Below are positions 36,184 to 45,070 of a DNA stretch of 64,000 bases, piece by piece. The position numbers were made by a program, and so were the translations under genes. The DNA is taken from NCBI GenBank assembly GCA_001898705.1, contig MKUU01000006.1:62001-126000 (forward strand). The letters are read 5' to 3'. This stretch comes from Caedibacter sp. 38-128 (GTDB taxonomy: Bacteria; Pseudomonadota; Alphaproteobacteria; Caedimonadales; Caedimonadaceae). The notes under the pieces were generated by a model. That model saw nothing but the letters and a program-made list of their open reading frames with translations, had not been told where the DNA came from and made no database searches. The number at the start of each line of letters is the position of its first letter. Position 1 is the first letter of the stretch.

Positions 36184-37167
36184 ATGCGTACAGTTCTTAA
36201 TAATACTTTATATTTTATATTTAAAAGTCCGCGATTTAATATTGTTATTCTGAATTCTTTGTTTTTACTAACATCTTTACAAGTTGCTTATTTTAAACCA
36301 GACTATTTTAATATTCCTTTTTTTGTTAAGCAGGCTTTTACTTTTAAAGAGAAAGCCCTGATCTTACCAATAAATTCCGCGCAAAAAAATTTTAAGACAT
36401 CAACATTTGCTCAACTTGGATATATCGCTGCAAAAAATGCCACCCCTAAAAATACCTCAACTTTCTTAAACAAATTAAAAGGGGAAGAGAAAGACATCGT
36501 TGCTTCATTTTCAGCTGTAAAAACATTTAAAATTCCCGAGCTTCAAGATATAAATTCTTTTTTTTATAAAGAGATAATATCAAAGAAGTTTAACCATCCG
36601 AATAATCCTAAGGACCTATTCGGTATTTTCAACTCTGATCACGCTATTGCTAAAGTTAAGTCTTATCAGCAGAATACATTTTCAATAATTGAAAATTCCT
36701 TGATTCCAGAGGGGTATAATTCTTCTCGGCATTCAAAAAAAATTAATTTTAAGAACGTATCTCATTCTGAGGAAGCAACTCTTTTAAAACCTTATCCTCC
36801 TTTAATTGCAAGTTGGCTTGAAAAAGTAAAACTCTATGATCAGATAGCTTTAAAGGAAGTTCTTTTCACTAAAGCTTTTGAAAACACAATGAAAGATTTA
36901 AAGTTCCTAAAAGTATTAAGTTCCCAATATGATCCAGAAACTAAAGATCATGTTTTGCGCGAATTGTCTGCGGAATTCTTTTGGACTTTAGAAGGAAATG
37001 TTGGGTTAGAAAATGGGAAAAAACCTGCATTTAACCCTGCAACCGGTAAATTTAATCAAGATAGTACCTATGAACTTTATATGCCTGTTGCTGACTTTTT
37101 TAAGGCGCATAAGGTCCTTTCTTGTGGGCCTGACGATATTTGTGACTTTATAGGAAAGCATTTATAA
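36184..37167 (+). CDS. Unrecognised membrane-anchored protein under B12 riboswitch control
   Basis: 327 residues, not recognised. An N-terminal hydrophobic segment (about 19-36, IVILNSLFLLTSLQVAYF) is the only membrane-like helix; the rest is hydrophilic, Lys/Phe/Asn-rich, and probably extracytoplasmic. The C-terminal third has PPLIASWLEKVKLYDQIALK, an AEFFWTLEGN stretch, and CGPDDICDFIGKHL with two Cys six residues apart. It lacks the TonB box, barrel, ABC or permease features of known B12 transporters and the motifs of B12 enzymes. It is preceded by GAAGGGAAAGG at a suitable distance, and its only context clue is the riboswitch. A role in cobalamin or cobalt uptake would be inference. No terminator follows before the tRNA-Asp gene. 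Confidence 0.75.
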   Translation: MRTVLNNTLYFIFKSPRFNIVILNSLFLLTSLQVAYFKPDYFNIPFFVKQAFTFKEKALILPINSAQKNFKTSTFAQLGYIAAKNATPKNTSTFLNKLKGEEKDIVASFSAVKTFKIPELQDINSFFYKEIISKKFNHPNNPKDLFGIFNSDHAIAKVKSYQQNTFSIIENSLIPEGYNSSRHSKKINFKNVSHSEEATLLKPYPPLIASWLEKVKLYDQIALKEVLFTKAFENTMKDLKFLKVLSSQYDPETKDHVLRELSAEFFWTLEGNVGLENGKKPAFNPATGKFNQDSTYELYMPVADFFKAHKVLSCGPDDICDFIGKHL

Positions 37168-37249
37168 GCTGAGAGGGGTTCCTAAAAAAGAGAATTTTTA
37201 CTTGACGTTGCCCAGAAACAGAGGTACCTAAAGAGGCACCATTATAAAT

Positions 37250-37326
37250 GGGGGTGTAGCTCAGTTGGTTAGAGCGCCTGCCTGTCACGCAGGAGGCCGC
37301 GGGTTCAAGTCCCGTCACTCCCGCCA
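37250..37326 (+). tRNA. tRNA-Asp (GTC)
   Basis: 77 bases including encoded CCA. Acceptor GGGGGTG pairs with CACTCCC, the anticodon arm CCTGC-CTGTCAC-GCAGG reads GTC, and the T arm is CGGGTTCAAGTCCCG. It lies between the riboswitch gene and efp. Confidence 0.97.
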
Positions 37327-37399
37327 CTTTCTTTTCTTGTCTTTTGCCCCTTAAAAACGCTAAAACAAAGACAAAGTTATATTTAAGAGGAAATAAACA

Positions 37400-37966
37400 A
37401 TGAAAATCAATGGGAATGATATTCGTCCTGGTAATATTATTGAGCATAAGTCTCGTCTTTGGGTTGCAACCAAGATTCAGCATACACAACCTGGAAAGGG
37501 CGGCGCTTATATGCAGGTTGAACTTAAAGACATCCGTAGTGGCACCAAATTAAATGAACGGTTTCGTTCCAGCGAAACTGTCGAGCGAGTGCGTCTGGAT
37601 GAAAAAGAGTATCAATATCTTTACGGGGCAGATGACGAATTAACTTTTATGGATCAAGAAACATTTGATCAAATTACCGTCAATTCTTCTGTTGTGGGTG
37701 AGCCCGCTGTATATTTACAAGAAGGCATGATAGTTACTGTTTCTTCATATGAGGGTGAAATTGTTGGTATTAGCCTTCCCGACACAGCGATTGTGAAAAT
37801 TGTTGAGGCTGAACCTGTGGTGAAGGGACAGACGGCAGCTTCATCTTATAAGCCAGCGATTCTTGAAAATGGCGTTCGCGTGATGGTTCCACCGCATGTT
37901 GAGTCTGGGACAAGAATTGTTGTTAATACTGCTGATAATACCTACGTTGAGAGAGCAAAAGACTAA
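37400..37966 (+). CDS. efp: Elongation factor P
   Basis: 188 residues, standard. MKINGNDIRPGNIIEHKSRL, then PGKGGAYMQVELKDIRSG with the Lys at the modified loop position, RFRSSETVERV and the C-terminal KPAILENGVRVMVPPHVESG with DNTYVERAKD. EF-P relieves ribosome stalling at polyproline. AAGAGGAAATAAACA precedes the ATG. suhB starts 2 bases after the stop, so they share a transcript. Confidence 0.97.
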   Translation: MKINGNDIRPGNIIEHKSRLWVATKIQHTQPGKGGAYMQVELKDIRSGTKLNERFRSSETVERVRLDEKEYQYLYGADDELTFMDQETFDQITVNSSVVGEPAVYLQEGMIVTVSSYEGEIVGISLPDTAIVKIVEAEPVVKGQTAASSYKPAILENGVRVMVPPHVESGTRIVVNTADNTYVERAKD

Positions 37967-37968
37967 TT

Positions 37969-38775
37969 ATGCTAACAGCAACTCGTACTAAAATTAGATC
38001 ATCTTTAATGACAGTCATGTCTTCGGCTGCTTTGAAAGCAGCCAAAGGCCTTATCCATGACTTTAATGAAGTCGAGCATCTACAAGTCTCAAAAAAGGGA
38101 CCTGGCAACTTTGTTTCAACAGCGGATCATCGTGCTGAAAAAACAATTCGCTTTGAGCTGCAAAAAGCACGACCAGACTTTGGATTTTTACTTGAAGAAT
38201 CTGGCGAGATTCCGGGGCCGGATTCACAGCATCGTTGGATTGTTGACCCGCTTGATGGAACAACAAATTTCCTTCATGGTATTCCGCATTTTGCTATTTC
38301 AATAGGTCTTCAATTTGAAGACGAGATTATCGCAGGGGTTATTTATGATCCGATTAAAGACGAGCTTTTTTATGCCGAAAAAGGCAAAGGCGCGTATTTA
38401 AATGACCGTCGTCTTCGTGTTTCAGGACGTAAAGAGTTAAGCGATGCTCTTATTTTGACAGAGAAACCTTATAAACGTTCAGATGAAAAGGAAAATTTTT
38501 CTTTAGTCTGTGAAAATATTCGTCCTCATGTTGCTGCGTTGCGCCAGTATGGAGCCTCTGTTCTTGATCTAGCTTATGTTGCTGCTGGTCGTAGTGAAGG
38601 CTTTATTTCGCCTCAGCTTGCGCCATGGGATTTGGCGGCAGGATTGATCCTTGTGCGGGAAGCAGGCGGATATACTTCTGACTTAAAGGGTGGAAAAGAT
38701 CCTTTAAAGAACGGTTCTATTTTAGCGGCGAATGCTTATCTTTACGAGCCTCTCCTAAAAATACTTCAGAAATAA
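37969..38775 (+). CDS. suhB: Inositol monophosphatase family protein (SuhB-like)
   Basis: 268 residues. The metal-binding motifs are LLEESGE, the signature WIVDPLDGTTNFLHGIPHFA, and the late motif LAPWDLAAGLILVREAGG. Family members hydrolyse myo-inositol-1-phosphate or related sugar phosphates; SuhB also binds RNA polymerase and Nus factors in E. coli. The efp-suhB pairing is common in Alphaproteobacteria. It faces the HAD gene with a 1-base gap and no terminator. Confidence 0.92.
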   Translation: MLTATRTKIRSSLMTVMSSAALKAAKGLIHDFNEVEHLQVSKKGPGNFVSTADHRAEKTIRFELQKARPDFGFLLEESGEIPGPDSQHRWIVDPLDGTTNFLHGIPHFAISIGLQFEDEIIAGVIYDPIKDELFYAEKGKGAYLNDRRLRVSGRKELSDALILTEKPYKRSDEKENFSLVCENIRPHVAALRQYGASVLDLAYVAAGRSEGFISPQLAPWDLAAGLILVREAGGYTSDLKGGKDPLKNGSILAANAYLYEPLLKILQK

Positions 38776-38776
38776 A

Positions 38777-39646
38777 TTACCATTGAAACTGTGGCACTAG
38801 ATAAGTCGGTTGCACGCCTTTTTGCAGGCATACTTTTGTTAGTTTAGGCATTTCTAACTCTGGATCGAAATCACGACCAAACTCTTGCTCAAAGAGGCCT
38901 GTCATCACTAAAGCGGTATCGATCCCAAAAGTATTGCCACCTTTAATATCCGTTATAAGTGAGTCTCCAATGGCCAACGTTCGCTTTAAATCCTTCGTCG
39001 TAAACATTTCAACTACAGATTGATAAACATTTGGATAAGGTTTTCCATGATAGCGAACCTCTCCCCCAATCTTTTGATAATACTCAGCAAGGGCACCTGC
39101 ACATAAAATTAATTTTCCTCCATGGACAACGGAAATATCCGGATTAACACAGACCATGGGTAATTTGAGGGGAACGGCTTGTTGAAGGATTTGTTGATAT
39201 TCTTCAATTTTAAAATTTTGCGGTCCCGTGTTGAGGATAAAGTCTGCCTCTTCAATCGATTCAACGGTTTCAAGGTCAAGATCGTAATAAAGGCCTTGAT
39301 GTAGTGGCTGACTTAAAGCGTAGGCCTTAAGACCTAAATGATCATAGGGCGCTTTACGAGGCCTGATTAAAGCTCTATAAGCATCTTCTCCAGAGCTATA
39401 AAGAGCCTTATAAAGTGTCTCAGGAATATTCAAGTCATGAAGATTTTTTACTAAAACTGAAGAACGGCGTGGAGAATTTGACAGGAAAATGATTTCCTTT
39501 TGTACCTCAGAAAGTTCTTTGAGCGTCGCCAGAACGTTTGGGAAAAGTTGAGTACCATCATGGATAACGCCCCATAGATCAACAATAAAAGAATCATACT
39601 GATCTTTAAGGTCTGAAAGACCAGAATAAAATGTAATTTGTTGCAT
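38777..39646 (-). CDS. HAD superfamily hydrolase, class IIA (TIGR01459-type)
   Basis: 289 residues from ATG 39646 (a second ATG directly precedes it); GAGGGAG is 5 bases upstream. HAD motif I is FIVDLWGVIHDG, motif II FLSNSPRRSS, motif III in RYHGKPYPNVY and motif IV LAIGDSLITDIKGG. The TIGR01459 subgroup is typical of Alphaproteobacteria; likely a small phosphatase, substrate unknown (NagD-like cap). It is divergent from the racemase gene. Confidence 0.87.
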   Translation of the reverse strand: MQQITFYSGLSDLKDQYDSFIVDLWGVIHDGTQLFPNVLATLKELSEVQKEIIFLSNSPRRSSVLVKNLHDLNIPETLYKALYSSGEDAYRALIRPRKAPYDHLGLKAYALSQPLHQGLYYDLDLETVESIEEADFILNTGPQNFKIEEYQQILQQAVPLKLPMVCVNPDISVVHGGKLILCAGALAEYYQKIGGEVRYHGKPYPNVYQSVVEMFTTKDLKRTLAIGDSLITDIKGGNTFGIDTALVMTGLFEQEFGRDFDPELEMPKLTKVCLQKGVQPTYLVPQFQW

Positions 39647-39765
39647 CATTTCTCCCTCAAGCATAAGAGTTTGATCGACAGGTCGACTTTGCTTCAGTAT
39701 AACGAAATCAGCTCTTACTAAAAGTGATTTATAAGAGATGTGAGTGGCATAAGGAACACTATATA

Positions 39766-40560
39766 ATGTTACAAAAAGCTGCAATTATTGGGATTATTGG
39801 AGGGATGGGGCCTGAGGCGGGCCGGATCTTACATGGCCTCATTATTGAAGAAACAAAAAAACTGCGTCCTGTTGGACAAGATCAAGATCATTGCGACGTT
39901 TTGCATTTCGGACTTCCTTCCATTATTCCAGATCGTGCAACTTATATTTTTGATCAAAATCAACCAAATCCCGTCGATGTTCTGATCGAGATTGTAAGAA
40001 GTGCTGTTTTTGTAGGAAAGCAATTTAAACGGCCTATTATTAGTGTTGTTCCCTGCAATACTTTTCATGCGCCTATCTTATTTAATGATTTGATGAATCG
40101 TATTAAACAGGAAAAACTGGATGAATGGTTTACCCTTTATGATTTTGTAAAAGAAACAGTCTTGGGAATTGTTGAAACTTTTTCAAAAATTAGGAAAGTA
40201 GGGTTATTATCAACGTCTGGAACCCGTAAAACATTGATTTACGCGCAGGCGCTTGAAGCACAAGGCATAGAATTAATCCAAGTAACGGATGAGGAACAGC
40301 TAAAGGTTGATGATGCCATTTATAATCCTGTCGATGGATTGAAAGCGCTTTCAAAAGCATCAAGTCGCACAAAAGAACTTCTTAGAAATTATGTACAAAC
40401 ATTAAGGGTTCAGGGGGCTGAGAAAGTCATTTTAGGATGTACAGAATTTCCATTGGCTTTTGAGGGTCTTGAAAGTGAAGAAAGAGAAGAACTTATTGAT
40501 CCTATGCGTTTAGTTGCGCAACGGCTTATTCACATGGCGTATCAGCCTAGCGCTCGATAA
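39766..40560 (+). CDS. Aspartate/glutamate racemase family protein
   Basis: 264 residues from the ATG at 39766, with AAGGAAC about 11 bases upstream. [20 protein letters not shown] is the family opening; the catalytic Cys pair is in VVPCNTFH and [12 protein letters not shown], as in PLP-independent racemases. DATLDP-like DPMRLVAQ closes the fold. It probably supplies D-Asp or D-Glu; glutamate racemase (MurI) or aspartate racemase cannot be told apart with certainty, though the GGMGPEA opening favours the RacD/YgeA type. fdxA follows after 13 bases. Confidence 0.85.
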   Translation: MLQKAAIIGIIGGMGPEAGRILHGLIIEETKKLRPVGQDQDHCDVLHFGLPSIIPDRATYIFDQNQPNPVDVLIEIVRSAVFVGKQFKRPIISVVPCNTFHAPILFNDLMNRIKQEKLDEWFTLYDFVKETVLGIVETFSKIRKVGLLSTSGTRKTLIYAQALEAQGIELIQVTDEEQLKVDDAIYNPVDGLKALSKASSRTKELLRNYVQTLRVQGAEKVILGCTEFPLAFEGLESEEREELIDPMRLVAQRLIHMAYQPSAR

Positions 40561-40573
40561 TCAGGAGGTAAAG

Positions 40574-40909
40574 ATGACTTACGTTGTTACGGATGCGTGT
40601 ATCAAATGTAAGTATATGGATTGTGTTGAAGTTTGCCCTGTCAATTGTTTTTATGAAGGCGAAAACATGCTGGTGATCAATCCTGAAGAATGTATTGATT
40701 GCGGTGTGTGTGTGCCTGAGTGCCCTATTGATGCCATTCAAGCCGATACGGTTGAAGGTTCTGAATTTTGGGTTGAAATGAATCAAAAATATGCCCTTGA
40801 GTGGCCCCGTATCACCCTGAAGGGAGAGCCGCCAATGGATGCGGATGACTGGAAAGATGTTCCCCATAAATTTCCCAACCATTTTAGCCCAAAACCAGGC
40901 GATTCTTAA
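40574..40909 (+). CDS. fdxA: Ferredoxin FdxA (7Fe-8S type)
   Basis: 111 residues from the ATG at 40574 with AGGAGGT 5 bases upstream. [20 protein letters not shown] gives the first cluster with CP next (CPVNCFYEG), and [16 protein letters not shown] gives the second. The C-terminal extension ([25 protein letters not shown]) is typical of the FdxA/ferredoxin II group. It is a soluble electron carrier; redox partners are not evident here. Confidence 0.96.
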   Translation: MTYVVTDACIKCKYMDCVEVCPVNCFYEGENMLVINPEECIDCGVCVPECPIDAIQADTVEGSEFWVEMNQKYALEWPRITLKGEPPMDADDWKDVPHKFPNHFSPKPGDS

Positions 40910-41001
40910 ATTTTTCTTTCCTTATTGCAAACCTTGCAGTTGCTTGAAAAGTTCTTTAGACTCTAGCCGATTGAGGGGCTTCATCTGTTAGGGCAAGAAA
41001 A

Positions 41002-43797
41002 ATGGTTTCAACAACTCTTTTACATCAAAAACCTATTTCATTAAAAATTGATATTGATTATCAAGGTGAAGAAGAGACAACTTTACGTCATCTTGTCTTG
41101 CAACAATTTCACGGGATTGAAACGCTTTCAGAACCTTTTGAATATACCGTCCTTATGATTTCAGATGACCCGGCGATTAACTTTTCAGATATGGTCGGGA
41201 AAAAAGTCACAATTTCGCTTGATTGTCATGATAAACGAGGGAGTGAAGGTATATCCTCTCAGGAAGAAAGTCCAAAAATTCGCTATTTTAATGGGGTTAT
41301 CGGGCAATTTACTCAGCTTCACACCGCCCATAAAAGTGACGATAATGTGACTTATTATGAAGCAAAAATTTATCCTCAATTTTGGATGTTAAAATTCACA
41401 CAAGATTGTCGTATTTTTCAACATCAATCAGCGATGGATATTATAAAACAAGTCCTTCAAGAAAATGGTGTCCTTAAAATTGAAGACAAGACGAAGGATT
41501 GTGGTCACCTCCCCCGTGAATATTGCGTTCAATATAATGAAAGTTCTTTTGATTTTATAAGTCGTCTTCTTGAAGAAGAAGGAATTTTTTACTATTTTAA
41601 GCATACTCATGGACAACATACTTTAGTTTTGGGTGAAGCGCCTTCAAGTCATGAGGATTGTCCAGGAGCCAAGACAGCAGAATTTGAGAAGGCTGTTTCA
41701 GGTGTCGATTATTTCAATAAGCTTATCACGTGTAAAGTGCTTGAGCGCGTGGTTCCCAAATCTCATTCTCTTGTTGATTATAATTTTACGACGGCTTCGA
41801 CAAAGATTTCCAGCTTATCAAACGGTGTTGGTTTAGGGGGGAAAGTTTACGCTTACCCAGGGCTTTTTGATCATGAAGATCTTCCAAAACAAGTGAAGCT
41901 CGAAACAGTTTCAACATTACGGATTCAAGCGGATGAATTACCGAGTAAATCAGTTGATGCAACATCAACGATTCCTTTCTTTGCCCCCGGTTATAAGTTT
42001 CAAATGCAAGGTCATACGCGCAAAGACGTTAATCGACTTTATGTTCTTCACACCGTTGTGCATGAAGCCAATATAACAGGGGGTCTTGGGCTTCATGACA
42101 GTCATTATCGGAATCAGTTGACGGCATTTCCTTTTAGTATTCCTTATAAGTCTCGCATGAAGACACCAAGGCCCAAAATTCATTCAACCCAAACAGCGCG
42201 TGTTACCGGCCCTAAAAATGAGGAAATTTGGACGGATCAATATGGTCGTATTAAGGTTCGATTCCATTGGGATATTCAATCAAAAGGAACTGACGTCGGT
42301 AAGGGAAATCAGTTAGGAAAAGAAACACAAGAAGACCAAGATCAATCAGAAACTCGAAACGCGCAAGAGGATGGTAACAGTAAAGACGAACAAGATAGTT
42401 CTTGTTGGGTTCGTGTGGCCGAAGGATGGGCAGGAAATAATTGGGGAATTCTTTTCACACCCCGGGTTGGGATGGAAGTTGTTGTGACCTTTTTGGAAGG
42501 GAATCCAGATCGCCCTCTCGTGATTGGCACTGTCTATAATTCCGATAATATGCCGCCCTATCTTCCTGAGCAACCGACAAAGAGTACGATTAAAAGCCGA
42601 TCAACGAAGAAAGGACCAGAGGGCTTTAACGAGTTAAGATTCGAAGATTTAAAAGGATCAGAAGAGGTATTTTTTCATTCCCAAAAAGATTTAACCATAA
42701 GGGTGAATGAGACGGTTAATGATTGGGTTAAAAGAGGAAGCTATTGGTGGTGGATCGATCGTGGAAATCGAGAAGTTATTTTAGCAGGAGAAGAGGAGTC
42801 GGTTTCTAAAACGACACCAAAAGGCCAAGATCTTCCAGCGGGGAAAGGAGATGATAATCTCACTCTTCTTAAAGGAAGTCGTACGATGCAGCTTAAAAGC
42901 GAGAAAGATGCTAACTATAACGTCCTTATCAATCATGGAGATCGCTATCTTGAAATTGAAGAAGGAAGTAATTTAGAGCTCTTGAATAAGGGGGATTATT
43001 ATATCCAACAAAAAGAAGGAAATTCCGATCATTTTATTGAAAAAGGGGATGCAACCCTTACGCTTGAAAAAGGAAATGTCCACACTCATTTAAGTGAAGG
43101 AAATATTACTACTCACATAACAAAAGGTGACCACTCCATTGTTTTAAAAGAAGGGAATGATTACAAAGAGCTAACAAATGGGGATGCGACTTTTCTTGTA
43201 AAAGAAGGACTCTTTTTTGAAAAAATTAAAAGTAATTACACAACAATTGTTGAAGAAGGTAACCAAGAAATTGCGATTCAGCAAGGGACACAAACAATTA
43301 CAGTTCAAGGTGACCAATCCTTAAATTTGCAAGCGAATCAAACAATTACAGTTGCAGGGAATGTAGAAGAGTCAATTACAGGAAATTATACGCTTAAAAT
43401 TGATGGTAATTTGGAAATTATTATCGGTGGGACGGTCTCGATTCAAAGTTCCGGGGCTGCAACTTTTGGCAGTGAAGCAGCAACAACGCTTGAGTCTGGG
43501 GCTGAAATGACAGTAAATGCGGGGGCTGCAATGACACTCTCAGCTGAGGGAGAAACGACGATGTCAGCCGCTGGCTTAACCCTTACCAGTGAGGGAGCAA
43601 CAACGTTTGAATCGACGGGCGAAACAACAATGAACGCTTCTGAAGTTAATGTGGTCGCTGAAACTGAGCTTATGCTTGAAGGAACGGCTGGTGTGACAAT
43701 GTCAGGAGCGGCTGTCACAATTGCAGGTGAAGCCACAGCAACCATGGGAGGGGAAGGTAGTACTCAGATAACAGGGGCACTAGTTACACTCGCTTAA
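41002..43797 (+). CDS. vgrG: Type VI secretion system spike protein VgrG (TssI), extended
   Basis: 931 residues. The gp27-like N-terminus (about 10-330) has LVLQQFHGIETLSEPFEYTV, VVHEANITGG and PFSIPYKSR. The gp5 OB fold begins TARVTGPKNEEIWTDQYGRI and continues as KVRFHWD, but an acidic insertion of roughly 40 residues (426-464, rich in D, E, Q, N, K) separates it from SCWVRVAEGWAGNNWG. GNPDRPLVIGTVYN and FNELRFEDLKGSEEVFFHSQ follow. From about 626 to the end there is a long G-x-G beta-helix with EGN/KGD repeats turning into Ala/Thr/Gly-rich repeats. Only the spike is in the window; no tss genes were seen. Confidence 0.93.
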   Translation: MVSTTLLHQKPISLKIDIDYQGEEETTLRHLVLQQFHGIETLSEPFEYTVLMISDDPAINFSDMVGKKVTISLDCHDKRGSEGISSQEESPKIRYFNGVIGQFTQLHTAHKSDDNVTYYEAKIYPQFWMLKFTQDCRIFQHQSAMDIIKQVLQENGVLKIEDKTKDCGHLPREYCVQYNESSFDFISRLLEEEGIFYYFKHTHGQHTLVLGEAPSSHEDCPGAKTAEFEKAVSGVDYFNKLITCKVLERVVPKSHSLVDYNFTTASTKISSLSNGVGLGGKVYAYPGLFDHEDLPKQVKLETVSTLRIQADELPSKSVDATSTIPFFAPGYKFQMQGHTRKDVNRLYVLHTVVHEANITGGLGLHDSHYRNQLTAFPFSIPYKSRMKTPRPKIHSTQTARVTGPKNEEIWTDQYGRIKVRFHWDIQSKGTDVGKGNQLGKETQEDQDQSETRNAQEDGNSKDEQDSSCWVRVAEGWAGNNWGILFTPRVGMEVVVTFLEGNPDRPLVIGTVYNSDNMPPYLPEQPTKSTIKSRSTKKGPEGFNELRFEDLKGSEEVFFHSQKDLTIRVNETVNDWVKRGSYWWWIDRGNREVILAGEEESVSKTTPKGQDLPAGKGDDNLTLLKGSRTMQLKSEKDANYNVLINHGDRYLEIEEGSNLELLNKGDYYIQQKEGNSDHFIEKGDATLTLEKGNVHTHLSEGNITTHITKGDHSIVLKEGNDYKELTNGDATFLVKEGLFFEKIKSNYTTIVEEGNQEIAIQQGTQTITVQGDQSLNLQANQTITVAGNVEESITGNYTLKIDGNLEIIIGGTVSIQSSGAATFGSEAATTLESGAEMTVNAGAAMTLSAEGETTMSAAGLTLTSEGATTFESTGETTMNASEVNVVAETELMLEGTAGVTMSGAAVTIAGEATATMGGEGSTQITGALVTLA

Positions 43798-43812
43798 GAA
43801 CAGGGAATGAAA

Positions 43813-44505
43813 ATGAGCAACACGCAACTTCAGCAAAAACAAATTCCAACGAATCAAAAAACTTCAGAGATTTCTGAGGGTATTCAAGAGATGAAAACGG
43901 CAAGAGGAAAACTTCTAAGACGAATTCCATTTAAAGGAGGGCAACGAAACGGTGTTGCTGAGTATTTTGATAATAAAGGAAATGTTTCTAAACGGGCGAC
44001 TTTTGTAAATGGCTTACGAGAAGGTCCCACGCTTGTTTACGATAAAGAAGGAAAGCCACACCGTAAATATCATTTTAAAGAAGGTCTTTTGGATGGATTA
44101 GCTGAGACCTATGAGAAAGGAATCATTTCAGCAGAGATTCCTTATCAAAACGGGAAAATTCATGGTTTGGCGAAATTTTATACAAAAGGCGGTGCTCTTC
44201 AGTATGAGGTTCCTTATGTGGCAGGAAAAATGCAGGGAGAAATGATCACTTACAATCCTTTAGGCTATATTACAGCGACTATTCCCTATGAAAAAGGGAT
44301 TAAGCATGGAATTATGAAAGGTTATTATCCGTCAGGAAAGGTTTTACAAACAGAAGCTTATGAACAAGGGGTTCTTCAAGGGAATTCAACCAAGTATTTT
44401 GAAAACGGAAATGTTGCTTCCTATATGGTATATGAGAAAGGTAAACGCGTTGAAGGTCCTTATATTTACTCTCCTAAGGATGGGTCTTTGATCAAGTCTA
44501 AATAG
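43813..44505 (+). CDS. YwqK/MORN-like repeat protein linked to VgrG
   Basis: 230 residues from ATG 43813 (AGGGA 6 bases upstream; an ATG at 43807 is too close). It holds seven tandem 23-25-residue beta-repeats ending in a G-x-x-x-G pattern, for example VNGLREG, KEGLLDG, QNGKIHG, AGKMQG, EKGIKHG, EQGVLQG. This resembles the YwqK antitoxin and MORN-type repeats. In Bacillus YwqK accompanies the YwqJ toxin, so an immunity or adaptor role is possible. It follows vgrG after 15 bases and ends 7 bases from the facing immunity gene. Confidence 0.7.
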   Translation: MSNTQLQQKQIPTNQKTSEISEGIQEMKTARGKLLRRIPFKGGQRNGVAEYFDNKGNVSKRATFVNGLREGPTLVYDKEGKPHRKYHFKEGLLDGLAETYEKGIISAEIPYQNGKIHGLAKFYTKGGALQYEVPYVAGKMQGEMITYNPLGYITATIPYEKGIKHGIMKGYYPSGKVLQTEAYEQGVLQGNSTKYFENGNVASYMVYEKGKRVEGPYIYSPKDGSLIKSK

Positions 44506-44511
44506 AAGATT

Positions 44512-44754
44512 TTATAAACCTTCATTCCTTTCAATAATAAGTTCAACGGAACCATCTTCTAGAGAATTACTATCATCTAAGTGTAAGTGATATTGATTAA
44601 CCGTATTCGGTGATGCAAGCTTTGTTAAATGATTAGCTAAAGATATTAAACCTTGCTCATTAGCTTCAATTATAAATGCATTATCAAATAACTTTGTACG
44701 AATACGAAAACCCTCTGCCCAGTCAAAAGTAAAACCGCAACTTTTCTCTTTCAT
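44512..44754 (-). CDS. Imm32-like immunity protein, copy B
   Basis: 80 residues, cytoplasmic, no signal peptide. It shares with the neighbour at 44811 the pattern AN-Q-L-SLANHL--LA-----HxH-DD---LE-GSVELII. This resembles the Imm32 family of polymorphic toxin immunity proteins (short alpha/beta proteins with a HxH-type strand). It is downstream of the toxin candidate in the same operon. Paralogue pairs of this kind usually reflect duplication for related toxin variants. Confidence 0.62.
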   Translation of the reverse strand: MKEKSCGFTFDWAEGFRIRTKLFDNAFIIEANEQGLISLANHLTKLASPNTVNQYHLHLDDSNSLEDGSVELIIERNEGL

Positions 44755-44810
44755 ACTTAACTTCTTTATAAAGCTGGTTAAAATGCCTCTTTATCTTCGC
44801 GATAAGATTT

Positions 44811-45059
44811 TTAAGCTAGTTTATCAATAATAAGTTCAACAGAACCGTTTTCTAACTCACCATGGTCATCATAATGGATATGAGCTCCAACAGGGACATT
44901 TTTATCAGCAAGTCTTAATAGATGATTAGCTAAAGAGCGCAAAGCTTGTGTATTAGCTCGAATAGTAATTGAAGTCTCATCTTGCTGCGTAATAATCTTT
45001 GAATCCTTTTCCCATTCAGGAATAACACCAACTCGACGATCGTAAGTCCATTCTGTCAT
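44811..45059 (-). CDS. Imm32-like immunity protein, copy A
   Basis: 82 residues; starts 11 bases after the toxin stop. Segment RANTQALRSLANHLLRLADK is followed by AHIHYDDHGELENGSVELII. About half of the last 50 residues match copy B. Position immediately behind the toxin candidate suggests that this is the cognate immunity protein, by the usual toxin-immunity gene order. Confidence 0.65.
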   Translation of the reverse strand: MTEWTYDRRVGVIPEWEKDSKIITQQDETSITIRANTQALRSLANHLLRLADKNVPVGAHIHYDDHGELENGSVELIIDKLA

Positions 45060-45070
45060 TCTCTACCTTT

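Noticed and set aside
41002-43797. VgrG as a prophage tail spike
   Set aside because: No phage structural genes lie nearby, and the gp27-gp5 fusion with a long beta-helix is of the VgrG type.
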